This document shows positions 49,484 through 61,004 of a stretch of 64,000 bases of DNA, one piece after another. Location of the stretch: positions 36,672,440 through 36,736,439 of the forward strand of contig OX485807.1 of the NCBI GenBank assembly GCA_950295325.1, in the 5' to 3' direction. The DNA is from Polytrichum commune (taxonomy: Eukaryota > Streptophyta > Polytrichopsida > Polytrichales > Polytrichaceae). How positions within the stretch are numbered: the stretch's first letter is position 1; each line of letters starts with the position of its first letter. Under the pieces are notes generated by a model that searched no databases, had not been told where the DNA came from, and saw nothing but the letters and a program-made list of their open reading frames with translations. A program made the translations under genes and the position numbers.

Positions 49484-51189
49484 ATGGATTCGCAAAGGCC
49501 TCTGCGAGACGTGGGTAGTAGCAATCCGAATGACATCTCTACTACCAATCCTCCTGCCGAGGGCAGCGAATTCCGTATACAACGAGGTAGCATTCCTCCT
49601 GCACCATTTTTCCAGGGTTTTCCACCTGTTGGGAGTCAAATGCCATTTCTATTTCCGCACTCCTTCATGCCTCCAATTCCAGGGGTGGGGTTTGCACCTC
49701 CGACTCAAGGCGGACCTAGCGCCACCATCGACCTCATGGCAGGGTCTCAAAAGCGAGGTTCCCAGGAATGTGTCACGGACCCATCCAAGTCCAGTTAGAA
49801 ACGGAGAGGTCCTCGGAAAAAACCATAATTTGTTGAACTGGATGACATGAAGGACGAAGTGGAGATCTTGAAGACTGGTGGGCATTGGAAGGATCACTGG
49901 GTCATCCAGTTGATTACCATTCGGGGAGAGATGTAGAGTACTTTCTCTGCACCACCAAAGCAAGGTAATGTTCGTTTTTATTTTATTTTATTTTTAGGCC
50001 ACATTCGACATCTCCAACCTCGCATGTGCAATGTTATCATCTTGGTCGTCCACATTGCATTCAGAGGGTAGTAGTTCTATGAGACAGGTTCTTCAAATGT
50101 CCGAAATGTGGAATTTTTTCGCAGTTTGTGAATGCCAGCTTCAGCTTGAGCTTCAATTTTTTTTGTTGTCCGGCTTCTTCTCAATTTGGGCACTTCCCCT
50201 GTAATCTGCTACCTCTCATTTTCGGTGACCGTCACATTTTGTCGACGTCGGGAATGCCTTGTTGTACTTTCTGAAATACAGAGACTTCCTGTTTCGGCTG
50301 CTCTGGAATTTAATCATATTCTGCAGCAGTTAGCGATTTTGTTTGATTTTCGGCATTGCTCCGGGGCACATGGTCTTTTGTCTCGGTTGTTCTCAATTTT
50401 TAGAAGTTTCTGCACTGCTAGGCGATTACCTTTGAATTTGGTGGTTGGTCTAAAGCACAGGGGCTTTTTGTTTCAGTTGTGTTCGATTTTGACCAGTTCT
50501 TGTAGTACTTAGCGTTTTCATTTGAATTTCGGCCCTGCTCTGGAGTAATTTTTTTCCGGTTGTTGTTGGTTGTGATCATTTTTTGCACTACTTAGCGATT
50601 TTCTTATAATTTTGGCAACGTGCAGTGGAAGCAATTTGCAGGCAACATATATTGTGCAGTCATTAGTGAATTCCAATTCCATCTCACATTTTGCAGTGGT
50701 GTTCAAGTGTGGACAACTGGTCGCGGGTACACACGAAACTTGTGTCTCTATGCCCGGATTTCACGAAGGACAGTGAGGCTTGCAGGAAAAATGGAGTGCC
50801 ATCTACAACGACTACAAGGAGGACAAGGCCATGAACATGAAGTCTGGCTCCCAACGATCCAAGAAATGTCACTGGTATCAGTTGGTGGATGAGTTCATGT
50901 TTGATGGAGCCAATGTTGTCTCACATGTTCACGCAAGCGCCATGAATGCAGATGGACTGAAGTCCACAACCACGTCGAATACCAACACTACGGAGCAGAG
51001 GAATGGGGAGAGCACATAAAAATCTCCAAAACCAAAGCGGAAGGAGGACATTTTCATGGAATGTTGCATAGGTGAGATTAGAGAGAGTAGTAAGAGTCTC
51101 ATGGAAAATTTGAAGGTTAGTGATGACATGAAGACGGCTTACTCAAGAGCATGCAACAAACCATGCAGAAATTGGTAGAAAAGCTCTAG
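49484..51189 (+). pseudogene. Harbinger ORF1 (Myb/SANT-like DNA-binding partner), broken
   Basis: In PIF/Harbinger elements the ORF1 product binds the transposon ends and brings the transposase into the nucleus. The frame from ATG 49484 (MDSQRPLRDVG) runs through a proline-rich segment. It meets in-frame stops at 49796 (TAG), 49826 (TAA) and 49934 (TAG), yet stays recognisable on both sides: a basic KRRGPRKKP stretch, then a trihelix-like GGHWKDHW motif. An intron of about 0.7 kb ends at acceptor 50695-50696. The second exon carries PDFTKDSEACRKK and, after a one-base deletion in an A run near 50790, YNDYKEDKAMN and WYQLVDEFMFD. A further stop at 51017 and a late shift precede the ancestral end at about 51189. 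Not functional. Confidence 0.85.
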
Positions 51190-51215
51190 CCAACTATACA
51201 GTAGTTGGTGGATGG

Positions 51216-52467
51216 TCAATCACTATCCATAGGAAACGTCTGTGCAATGCACGCCTTTGTCTTTGTCATCCATAGACTTTTGGCAATGTCATTTCTCCTT
51301 GCACATTTTTCTCTGTAGGTTTTGCTTCTTATACTCATTGCAATATGAAATTCTATGGCAGCTTCATGTTTGATGTATTCCAAGGTCTCTCTCGAGTTCT
51401 CTTTGATGTCAGCTAAGCTATGCAAAGCATGGTTTGCTACTGCAAGTCTCTCTTTTGTTGATGCCTTCGGAATTTTTCTGAGTATGAGGCCGTTATGGAC
51501 TTCATCTGAACCTTATTGCATCCACTCGTTTTTCCAAAAGTTGTCCCCGAAAATGATGCAAATATTGTGCAAAACCAAGCACGTGCTGACCAATTCGGGC
51601 ATAATCTTCAAATGCACGTCAATCCTCTTCAAGAGAATCCGCCATCTGCCTTTGAGCATACCGAATGTTCGCTCGATGTACATGCGTGTTGAGACCTGGA
51701 CAAAGTTCCAGTGGTACTCCTCTCGTGATAATCCGTCTTTGTGTCCCTTGAACGGAGCCAACATCCAGGGACGACATGGGTATGTAGCATCGCCAACCAA
51801 AGCATATGGCGAGAGTTTTCCAGCCTTACAGAATTATCCGATCGTGGTCCGTCCCCACAGATTGGCATCAATGCATTGATCTCGCCCAGCCTATGTCAAA
51901 ATCCCAAAACAAACATTTGCTTGATACCATTCCTTGCAAGAAGATTGAATGGACTCCTTTGCGGTTGTAATAATCAACAACATGCAGCCAAGGTGCGACG
52001 ATCGGTATGTGCGATCCATCAAACGTCCCCACCACATATGGTATTTAATGTAGATTTTGAAATTTCCGTACAAATTTGTTCATCACGGTGGTAGAAAGCC
52101 ATCTGATAAATTTCTTGAGTATAATTGTTTTTATGGGAATATTGAATTAAGAGATTGCTAGTTGACTTGTTGAGAGGCCAATCCTATATAAATCTGCAAT
52201 GCTCTGCATGGAATTACATGTGGCCAATCTTGAGATCGAGATAACTACCTTAATTTGAACTGGAATGATTGACCGCATGTTCGTATTTTGTTTCTGCAAG
52301 AAACGTGCGAGAGTGGAACACAAATATTCAAATGTCGAGACGTTCATACGCATGCATCCTTTGAACTCCCTCGTATTAAATGATCCGAACAGGTTTTGAT
52401 AAAAAAAACCATGTTGTCGCAACCCTCTCTCGTGAGCCCACAGTCGTTGTGGCCGCCTCCCATGCAC
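51216..52467 (-). pseudogene. Harbinger DDE transposase (DDE_Tnp_4 type), broken
   Basis: This was one intronless frame, read from about 52467 to a TGA at 51216. Motifs in order: a helix-turn-helix N-terminus with STFEYLCSTLARFLQ, the first aspartate in GTFDGSHIPIVAPW, HVVDYYNRKGVHS, SSKCLFWDFDIGW, the second aspartate in HDANLWGRTT, LVGDATYPC, HWNFVQVSTRMYIERTFGMLKGRWRI with the catalytic glutamate, and CLVLHNICI. The frame is interrupted by stops at 52147-52149, 52045-52047, 51834-51836 and 51513-51515, and by a one-base insertion at about 51870, just before the second catalytic aspartate. All three catalytic positions survive as DNA, but no full-length protein can be made. Confidence 0.9.
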
Positions 52468-52956
52468 TCGCCTGAATCCCTACACTGCAAGCGTCATAGA
52501 ACAGAGTTGTTGCCAATGTCATACAAAAATCACCCCTTCATCTCTTGACAAAATTTCCAACGTACAGAACAATGAGAGCTGAAAGATAAGTAGAATTATG
52601 AGCTTCTGGACCTCGATGTCCATCTTGACAGAGTGTGTGGTTTCCTAAACAAGCAATTGCCTTGAAACCGGAGCAGACAGAAATGAATGCTAATTATGAG
52701 GTTCTGGAGAGGTCATCTTCCTGCTAGGTCGAAGTACGTTGGTCTCTCCCACAAAAGTGGCTTCGAAGGTCTTGCTTTTCCCAGTGGCCCTTTGCCTCTT
52801 GTGTCGTAACTCTATGCTGGATTTGGTGACCTGGCTCTATCTACCCTACAGACCTTCGTAGCCTCTGCTGGCAAATTTCCTGCCGTTTGTGTGGCATCCA
52901 CCTTAGTGTGAGGGCAACCTTCACTATGTCCAAAGTTCGTGAATATGAAATTGTAA

Positions 52957-53430
52957 GGGCCCTTCACAATCACCTGAAGGCCATACCATGTGACATTTAG
53001 ATTAAATTTTGTGTGGTCACATGCCTTCGAGTATACGAGAACAACATACACAACTCGAGTCTCAACCAAATGCTATTTCATTATCACCCTATTCACGTGG
53101 GCATTTTCAACACATTGAATGCATGAGACTGATTTAGAAACCCTGGATGTCAAAAGTTTCAATATGTCATAATAAATAAAGGGTTGTAAGATTTTGAGTT
53201 GCCATGGTCTTCCAATGTTGTGTTAGACCCATCTCTTTGAGGCAAGCTTGGTAAAAAAAATTGATAGAGGATAAAACATTAGCCATTGCATGTCATGTAG
53301 GAGTTTGTGTAGATTGTTCATCCATTCAAATCTCTTTGGTCCTTTGGCCCTCAAGTTGTGGTGTGAATTGATGTGGATGGTCTGAACACTTTCCACCGAA
53401 GAGAGAGTTTTCAATGATCACCGTCCCTCA
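52957..53430. mobile_element. Harbinger-type MITE, family H, diverged copy
   Basis: It starts GGGCCCTTCACAATCACC after TAA (52954-52956), only 52 bases beyond the right target duplication of the full-length Harbinger. Interior blocks such as GTTGTGTTAGACCCATCTC and CATGTAGGAGT match the family. The right terminus is not recognisable, so the end is approximate. Confidence 0.65.
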
Positions 53431-53920
53431 AGCTCTAGTGGCAAGTTGGCTGCAATTGTTAATGCCAAATGGGGAAACATGGAGGTGCATGTCCACAAAA
53501 GAATTCATCACATGGGACCGTGTATTTGAAGGAGAAGAGAGGAAAGAAATTGCCACTTGTGAAGCATTTCTATCTAGTAAGGCGGTGATTGAGTTAATAT
53601 TTTTGCTCACCAAAGGTTAGTGACAAGTGGAGCTTACCAATGTTATGTCTCATGGTTTTGGTTTTGTCAATTGCAATGATGAAGTCTCTCATAGAACATG
53701 AAGTTGATTTGGAATGAAAATAAAAATCAATTTTGGCAAAAGTATGATTCAATAAAGTGACTATATTATGCACATATGAAGAATCTAACATGTATTGGGG
53801 TTTGAATCTTTATCCCTCCCGCTTGGAGCAATTGCATCCTTCATGAAAAAACTTATTTCCACACTAGCAACACTAACAAAATTAGTTGTGTTTCAAAACA
53901 AAAGATTGAATAAAACAAAA

Positions 53921-53941
53921 TAATAATAATAATAATAATAA
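53921..53941. repeat. (TAA)n microsatellite
   Basis: About seven TAA units, roughly 110 bases beyond the IFT46 stop codon, so probably within or next to its 3' UTR. Confidence 0.9.
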
Positions 53942-54048
53942 GTAATGCCCGTATCTTGGTACCGGCATGAATGTGAGCCCGTTAACCGTATGTTGACCAA
54001 GTTACATAAGTTTGTATTACCAATGTAACTTTAACCTCACCATCGGGC

Positions 54049-57000
54049 CTAGACTTCCAACTTTCCAACACCAAAGGAAGACTTGGTATCACATTTGAGC
54101 TCAAGGTACAACGAGAAGAACAAATGTAACGACTCCACCCGGCTCTCGTACCTACATAATGAAATGTGGAAAAGAAAAGAAAAAGCACAATGTTAAACCG
54201 ACACAATATAATATTGATCGACTTCATTTACCTGCATACGTAATTTCACGACATTGTCAATGGTTGAAAGAGGGTGTGAATATAGTATGCAATCAATGGG
54301 ATGGGTCAATAGACTTACACCGGGATATCAAAGATCAAACAACAAATGTCAACGAAAGTTGCGAGATCCACATCCAACGTAGCCGAAGGAAGCTCAATCT
54401 CATTCAAAGTTTTCTCGATTGTTGGCGGCCACTCCTATTCAAATCATACATGAATGCGAATGCGTTGTGAGTGCTTTCGATTTATGCAAGGAAAATGCAA
54501 GGTTCAACTCTTACTAGGCTTTGTTACTAGACCACTTATGATCGAACTTCACATTGTAATAATGAACATCGCGTACTCCAATACGGCTTTGATGTTTGGG
54601 GTACTACAAATGAAAACATTCAATACATGTTATTGCTTGATGATAATGTTAGGCAAGAGATTAACAATTCACCGTGTTTGTGTGACAATGTCACAATTGC
54701 CAATTTAGGGTCTAGAGTGGCCATGAATTTTTTGAATGGTCATATTTTATTGTGGTTCTTTTAGGTTTTATAGACTTTCAAGGACCAGTGACCAATGACG
54801 ATGACCACCATTTTTTAAATGCTCTCATTGGTCACATGGTGGTCTCGCTTTGAATTATACAAGGTCAATGAAAATTGAAGTGACCATGGGCAAGCATGTC
54901 AAAAAAATGAATGAGAAAGTGGCATGGAATCCTACAGGTTCAAAAGTGGATAATGTTTGATGATCACCCAAATTTTGTGATGAGAGAATCCAAATAAGTT
55001 GTCTCAGTGGGAAATGAAGGTGGCCATGTCTAAATATAAAAATAGAAGAAAATTCATTTCTAGCATTATATAGTATAAACAACAACAACAACAAAAACAC
55101 TACATTTGGGTCTAAGTTTACACTACGTCTCGTGACCAAAGCTTTGAGAAAATTGACGTGGATTTCTCTTGGTCATGGTCTTTGGACCACCAACCATCAC
55201 CGTTGAAATCCTAACTCCATTTTTCATCACTCCCTTGGTCACATGTGTACAACAACCCTCATGTGTGACCTAGAGAATTAGATACTTGGCACAAAACTCA
55301 CTTGCTTAAGCACCTCCATTTTGGGCATAGGCTTTGAGAAATTAACAGTGGGTGGTGGTTCATTGCAATGTAGTTCTTTAATGCTCTTAATCCACGCATC
55401 CAACTTTTGAGGATTCTTTTCAACAAGATCAATAGATGGGACCTGCATACATTCCCACTTACACATCCGTAAATGATCGCTCATCCAAGAGTAGAAGGTT
55501 ATCATAACTCATAACATTTTTGCATACATGGCGCACGAGATCGTTCATTTTATTTTTTCCATGAGTTAACTGGTTTCAACTAATAACCAACTCAAGTAGG
55601 TAGATGACTCGCCACTTGCAGTTGGTCATTCGCTCTCTGCTTGTTGGTTATGCAACGCATAATGACAAGAGAACAATGCATTTGCTAGTTATGTTATGCA
55701 AGGACCAAGATAACATGCATAAACTCTCCAACCAGGCAAGTTTGAACCCTTGGGGAGTGGATCTTTCATATAACGTACAAATTAACGTGAGTGTAACAAG
55801 GAGTACCTAGGAGAGAGAATTTTTTTCTTTTCAAGTGTGTACATTTAGAAAGGCAATTAAGAATGTTGAAGTGAATGTAAATGTAGAAAAGGGAGCCCTC
55901 AGGTTTAGAGAAAATTTTGATAATTGATGTGCTACACTAAATATAATATTTAGTGTCACCAATTCTAATTGTCTTGCTCAATACCAATTGTAAACCGCGG
56001 TATAATGTCACCACCACCAAATGTTAACCCAACATTATTTGTCATTCCTTGTAACTTTTTGGGAATCAAAGTTTTACAATGTTGCGATTATTGTCACTTA
56101 CCAAGTGATTTTCATCCAAATTTCAATCATCACTGACAATCTTTCATCACAAGTTGTTGACCAAATAAGGTAAGTTTTTTGGCCAATGGATGAACTCATC
56201 CATCATCCATGACAATATTTGTTTACTTAATCATAAGAATTGTCATCCAAACAAATTACCATAGTGACATAAAATATCATATGACACTAAATTTCATATT
56301 TAGTGTAGTTTCATCCAAATCATGTTTTCATTCATTATTGTCATATGGTAATACTCCTTAATGACTACCTTGTTCACTCTTGTTAGGGATTGCATTTGGG
56401 TTCTAGGTATTATAAGCTGAAGACTCTTGGAGCACTCATGGGCTCCCTTGAATTTCGCTCTTTGGATTATGGCTAGTTTATTGTGTTGTTGTCTTTGTTT
56501 GTTTGATGCAATCAATGAGTTACATGCTATGCATGAGAAAAAAGTTCAACATTTGACTTTCTCATTGGAAAGCTACAATGGATTCTATTAGAAGTAAAGG
56601 CCTAATTAATCCACAATTTTGTATATGTAATGAAGGCAATTATCACATTAAATTGAAAACCTTACTTTAAATACATGACTTCATTTTCTAGCATGCCGTT
56701 AGTACATATACATTTGATTTTCTCTGCAAACTTTTTGTATATAAGAGGTTCAATTTCAAAGTGACCCATGCATGTCATTTAGGTCTCCAATAAAGAGTCC
56801 ACCCCCTGGTTTGAACCTTACTCACTGTAAGATGAAAAACCTTGTGTGAAAAAATACTTTATTAACATGTTGTCATGTTAGACGCCTTGCATGTCCAATC
56901 ATAATTAATGTATAGAGTTTGCACTTCAATGGACAAATCTTATGACAGAAATGACATAAACAACTTTTAGATATGAACTAAATTTCTTGTTGTTGACATG

Positions 57001-58771
57001 CTTTAGTTGCATGCACAAAACTTGATTATTTGACCACATTGCTTCTCAAAATATGTATAATTAGGATTTCCATCATATTCTTTTGACATCTTCTTCCAAA
57101 TATTTTTTTGTAGAGCAAAGTTTTTTGTCCACGCTTACTAAAATGAGAATGTCACGTATATGTAAAGTACGACAGGCCAATTTTTTCAAATGTAACACTT
57201 TCACTTTAAAAATGAAAGAATCACTCTTGAATAACCTAATTTAGGTCTACATGCGTATGGTAGTGTCTAGTGGGCAAGAAAATTGCATGCTCAGACTTTG
57301 AGCACAAGTGTTGGACCTTGCACTTGACAATTGTGAAAACACACATAACATTGTTGAGTAGAACATTGATGTTCCTTTCGGAATTGATTATTATAGATAC
57401 CATCTTGGAGAATTTTCAGTGTTAAATTGAATAAATGATATGTGTGAAGGCTTCAAGTCTTAAGATGGGCTCACAATGGGTTGAGGAAAGGTTATATTAT
57501 GCATAATGTAGCATGAGCCAAAAGTAAGGTTTAGGTTGATATAATAACTGCACATATAATTTAGTAAGTAATTCTCTCAGAAAGAGGACGAAACAACTTC
57601 AAATGTTAACAACTTGTTTTTAATTCACAACATGTCCTTCCAAGTTCAACATTTGTATAAATCATCTCTAGAATAGGACATGGATGTGGTAACAATCATA
57701 ACATTATTCATCTCCATAACAATGTTATGGAGATGAAAATGTGAAGAATATTTCACGGAATAATGTCAGTCCCACATAATCTTGTTATGGATTTGAATAA
57801 TGTTATGATAGCCTCAACGAGTTCATAATTCATTCTATATATTGAGCACCTGGACCGGATGGAGATTAGGTTGCGAACACGCCGACCGGAGTTGCAACAT
57901 CAACACTTGTGCGTCACTTTGCTTTGGTCCATCCTCGTCCAATACCTACACCAACCCAATATTTTAGTTAGTTCTGTTATCCCCAAATGTTAATGGCTTC
58001 AGTTTTTTCTTGGTTTGTTTGAAAACGGTTTGTGGGTAACATGTGCACACGACAATAATATGAAGAAGAATAAAATTGTTATTGACACGCCATTATGAAA
58101 TGTAGATATGTATTCACCCAAAGTTGAACAACTTTTTGTTTGGGCCATTTGATCATGGACACGTCTTGTAAGTTCATGCAAGGCCCAAACCACTTATGAA
58201 CTCTAGAAACTTCTCAAGACCTTACCTTCAATCCAAGATTATCACAATGATCATCTGGACGTGGGACCTTGATGAACTCGTCAACAAGACCTAAGGCAGG
58301 AATGAACTCGGGAAGAAATGGCTTGAGAGTGGTCCCGATTTCTATATCACGTGGCTTGTATTGGTCTATGTATTGAAACAATTCACTTATCTCATTGTCC
58401 TGCATTCAAAATTGTAAACGTTTTGTTTGAAATTGGTTAAAAGGCTTGATGTAGCACATGTATTGGATTCATGGTATATTTAATCTTTCCAATTTCTTGC
58501 AATTGTTGAATATATGCATAATTTGAAAATATGATCATGTAGCTTTTTGATGAGACTATTGAAATGAACATATTGTTACCGGGAATGAATCAATACGGTG
58601 AGAGTACAAAGTATCATGAGAAGGGGCCCTCATCAAAGCGGAGGATGGCTGATGCCTCCCGATCGAAGGAGACATGACAAATTCATCAAAGTTGCTATGA
58701 AGTAATGAATCTTGATATCGAAGACATTGAGAGGTATTTTCAGTAACTAATGGTGTTCCAATTGCATCCAT
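54049..58771 (-). CDS. IFT46: Intraflagellar transport protein 46 (IFT46), IFT-B subunit, six exons
   Basis: IFT46 is a core subunit of the IFT-B train that carries cargo, notably outer dynein arms, into cilia. Exons on the minus strand run 58771-58580, 58399-58226, 57945-57850, 55442-55302, 54434-54319 and 54151-54049. All boundaries are GT-AG and every phase fits, giving 273 residues. Family landmarks appear in order: ELFQYIDQYKP and LKPFLPEFIPALG (residues ~70-102), VDEFIKVPRPD (~103-113), NLGLK then VLDE (117-126), KQSD (130-133), KNPQKLDAWI, a PPPTVNFSKPMP block (~185-195), EWPP (202-205), LPSATLDVDL, DIPVY joined across the last intron (237-241), then ESLHLFFSLYLELK. The start ATG at 58771 is the first in frame after an upstream stop; an unseen upstream exon is possible. 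The N-terminus is shorter than in animal or Chlamydomonas IFT46 (about 300-345 residues) and lacks their acidic tract. No frame damage is seen, so the gene looks functional. Confidence 0.93.
55749..56807. mobile_element. MULE-type MITE, family G copy 3, in IFT46 intron 3, carrying a nested MITE
   Basis: Left end CTTGGGGAGTGGATC, right end GAGTCCACCCCCTG. The 9-bp flank GTTTGAACC is repeated exactly on both sides, the target-duplication size of Mutator-like elements. A second element (55932-56308) is inserted within it, so this copy is the older insertion. It lies in the large third intron of IFT46 and does not touch an exon. Confidence 0.82.
55932..56308. mobile_element. MITE, family T copy (CTACACTAAAT ends), nested in family G copy 3
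   Basis: Both ends carry CTACACTAAAT in inverted orientation, and each terminus is itself nearly palindromic (ACTAAATAT/ATATTTAGT). If the outer CTA/TAG is shared target sequence, the duplication is TA. The interior matches the 47.7-kb copy closely, including AATGGATGAACTCATCC. Confidence 0.8.
57697..57807. mobile_element. Hairpin MITE, family C copy 1, in IFT46 intron 3
   Basis: 111 bp, almost wholly one inverted repeat: CATAACATTATTC... paired with ...GAATAATGTTATG, with ATAACAATGTTAT inside. It lies about 40 bases downstream of the exon-3 donor of IFT46. The transcript could form a strong hairpin here. Confidence 0.72.
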
Positions 58772-58984
58772 GAAACCTAGATTACTAAAACTCACATAAA
58801 TCTCATGCGAGTATTGTTCAATAACAAAACACAAAACATAATTTCATCGAGCAATGTCTGTAGAATCAACGAGAAATATAATATCCTAAGAATTCCATTA
58901 GTGGTCTATTTATGGACAAGGAGTTAATACAAGTCATATGACTAGTAGGCATTGATATTGACATAAAACTATCATAAGCTCTAG

Positions 58985-58994
58985 TCTATATATC
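58985..58994 (-). promoter_or_regulatory. Candidate TATA box of IFT46
   Basis: A TATATA core on the minus strand lies about 215 bases upstream of the proposed IFT46 ATG. With initiation about 30 bases downstream this would give a leader near 190 nt, and the 58771 ATG would then be in the first exon. The region is AT-rich, so chance occurrence is quite possible. Confidence 0.3.
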
Positions 58995-59289
58995 ATGGAT
59001 AGTGCACCCAACATGGTCAATTGAAAAACAAGTGTACATGAAAACAAAATGAAGGATGAAGACGTGTGTGTGTGTTTATTATTTTAATTGCAATAATCAA
59101 TCTTATCTACCTCTATAATACTAATTTTCAAACATGATATAATCTTTGTTGACAATAGAGTTCAAAACATTGTGAAGCCCTTTTGGCAAAGTGAAAAGAC
59201 TATTGATTTTTTGAGCAACCATGTAATCTTCTTCTTTTTCATCTTTTTAGCACTATTGTCAATAAATAACTTTGAGACAATGAGGACTT

Positions 59290-59627
59290 TGGAACATACT
59301 TGATTGAATTCGCACTTATTGAATTCAATCTTCCCGTCTGTAGAATGCACCACAAGTACTTGAGATTAATTCAAAGCCACATTATAGGATTGAAGTATGT
59401 CTTTTAAAGTGCCCCATGATACATAGACATTGTGTACTACAACACAAGTCTAATTTGGCATCTATATGTATGCATTTGACAACATTTACTGCATTTAGGA
59501 CCTGGTAAACCTTTTGGCTAACATCAAATGCCTTAGTAACCATGGTTCCAAGGTACTTCTCACACTCCATGAAGAATGTCATCTTAGAGCTATTATCAAC
59601 ATCTACAAAGGCTACATTTGACAACAT
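59290..59627 (-). other. Unidentified coding-like segments near the IFT46 promoter
   Basis: The 59627-59382 frame contains FVDVDNSSKMTFFMECEKYL and GTMVTKAFDVSQKVYQ. A second frame, VLVVHSTDGKIEFNKCEFNQ, ends at a GTATGT donor near 59297. They lie upstream of IFT46 on the same strand, partly within a local tandem duplication. No family recognised; coding status is doubtful. Confidence 0.2.
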
Positions 59628-59750
59628 TTACTACATTTATGTCTACCTAACCATGGTTCCATGGTATTTTTCAAACTCCATGAAGAATATCATCTTAGAG
59701 ATATTATTAACATGTACAAGGGCTACACACAATGACTTTGTAGCGATGGT
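59538..59750. repeat. Tandem duplication, ~113-bp period
   Basis: AACCATGGTTCCA-GGTA followed by CTCCATGAAGAAT and ATCTTAGAG occurs at about 59538 and 59651. On the minus strand the right-hand copy is decayed, while the left-hand copy is part of an open frame (see 59290-59627). Confidence 0.7.
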
Positions 59751-60349
59751 TGTCTATGTACATGATTATTGGTGAAAAATGAATGATGGGAACCTCTCTT
59801 GAGGAGGTCGCTAGCGAAAATCGTAGAAACAAAGTGCGATAAAAAACATGGTCTAATGTATTCATTGTGGATAAATTTTGCAAAAAACATACATGTAATA
59901 TAGGGAGTTTTTAAATAATGAAACATGTTTACATGTAAAACACCATCACATACAATGGCCTTTTTTTAATCTAGTCATTACATATGAAATAATGTGGAAA
60001 CAATTACTAGGGGTGGCTAGTCTAGGGTAAGGTTTGTGCTAGTGGATGAAAAGAAGTAATTTTCTAACCAAAAAGCTTGGATGGATGACTTCGCAGGCTG
60101 ATTGGCTTGAACGTTACTGAACCAACGTATCCAATGTGGAGTTAATGTTCTCTGCCTACGTGCCGGGAGGGAAAATTCCAGCGCGTTGTTTAAATTACAC
60201 TCTTCTTTCTAAAATTCTTTGGCAATATAAGTAAATAGGGGTATTTTAAAATGAGTTCCCAAAAATTTATAAAAATTGATAGGGTGTATTAAAATAAAAG
60301 CATTTACCTTTATTTTCAAAGATATCATACCTTATAATCTTTTCTACAA

Positions 60350-60425
60350 GGTAAATAGCCCCCCGATAAATAACTCATGAGCGCACATGTATGCATTAAT
60401 ATAAGAGGGAGTGACCTCCCCGAGG
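60350..60425. repeat. Dispersed element, second copy of the poly-C repeat
   Basis: AAGGTAAATAGCCCCCCGATAA ... AGAGGGAGTGACC, then TCCCCGAGGAAC; related to 22223-22311. Confidence 0.45.
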
Positions 60426-61004
60426 AACTTGTCTACATACAATGGAGCTCATGGTGGTGGTTGTGGGACTATGGGAGCCTACAAAAGATGGACACATGTC
60501 CAACTAGCTCTTCAAAGGAAAAAGGATGCATGTTAAAGATTCTTTCTGAAAACAAATTGTTGACAATAGAAGGAGGACACAAATGTGGAAAGGTGGGATT
60601 ACAAGTGCAAAAGGTGGGTATGGTGGGGAAACTTGGGGGAGTTGGAGGGAATGGACCCAAGGTGGTGAGATGGCACGGGCGGGGGGCATGGGGGCGTATG
60701 AGCATGTGCATGGACATACATACATATGACATGTACACACATGCATAGGGTTGCATGTATGCATGACCGTATGTTTGCAAGTGTATGGGGTTGTGATGAC
60801 CCATGATAATAATTCTTATTTACAAGTGCAACAGGCTGGAATGGCATGGGTCAAACTAGTAAGCTTACATGTGGACTATGTGTTGAAGATGGTCGTGCAA
60901 AATCCGAGCTTGAGATTGGTTGCATCGATCTTCTACTCATGAGATGATCCCCAATAATTCTTGATAAATGTTACATGGATAGACAAATTGATTCTATTGT
61001 AATG

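Larger units (their letters stand above)
49033..52902. mobile_element. Full-length, inactivated PIF/Harbinger transposon (3.87 kb)
   Basis: Both ends are visible. The left end begins GGGCCATGCCACAC at 49033, and the complement of the right end begins GGTGGATGCCACAC. The two termini match at about 22 of 27 positions. Each end is flanked by TTA (49030-49032 and 52903-52905), the 3-bp target duplication typical of the superfamily. Inside are two convergent reading frames: a Myb/SANT-like ORF1 on the plus strand and a DDE transposase on the minus strand, their 3' ends about 27 bases apart. Both are broken. The TIRs have diverged from each other and the coding decay is moderate, so the insertion is not recent. 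It sits between the ASG2-like promoter and the 3' end of IFT46. Confidence 0.92.

Noticed and set aside
49160-49798. 212-codon plus-strand frame beginning at 49160
   Set aside because: Only the part from the ATG at 49484 resembles Harbinger ORF1; the preceding 108 codons are GC-rich leader without similarity.
51891-52073. Minus-strand frame of 60 codons inside the Harbinger
   Set aside because: Shadow frame; the real transposase reading here (GTFDGSHIP...) is in another frame of the same strand.
60377-60804. Glycine-rich plus-strand and histidine/proline-rich minus-strand frames
   Set aside because: Purine-rich repeat sequence read on both strands; part is shared with the 22.2-kb repeat.
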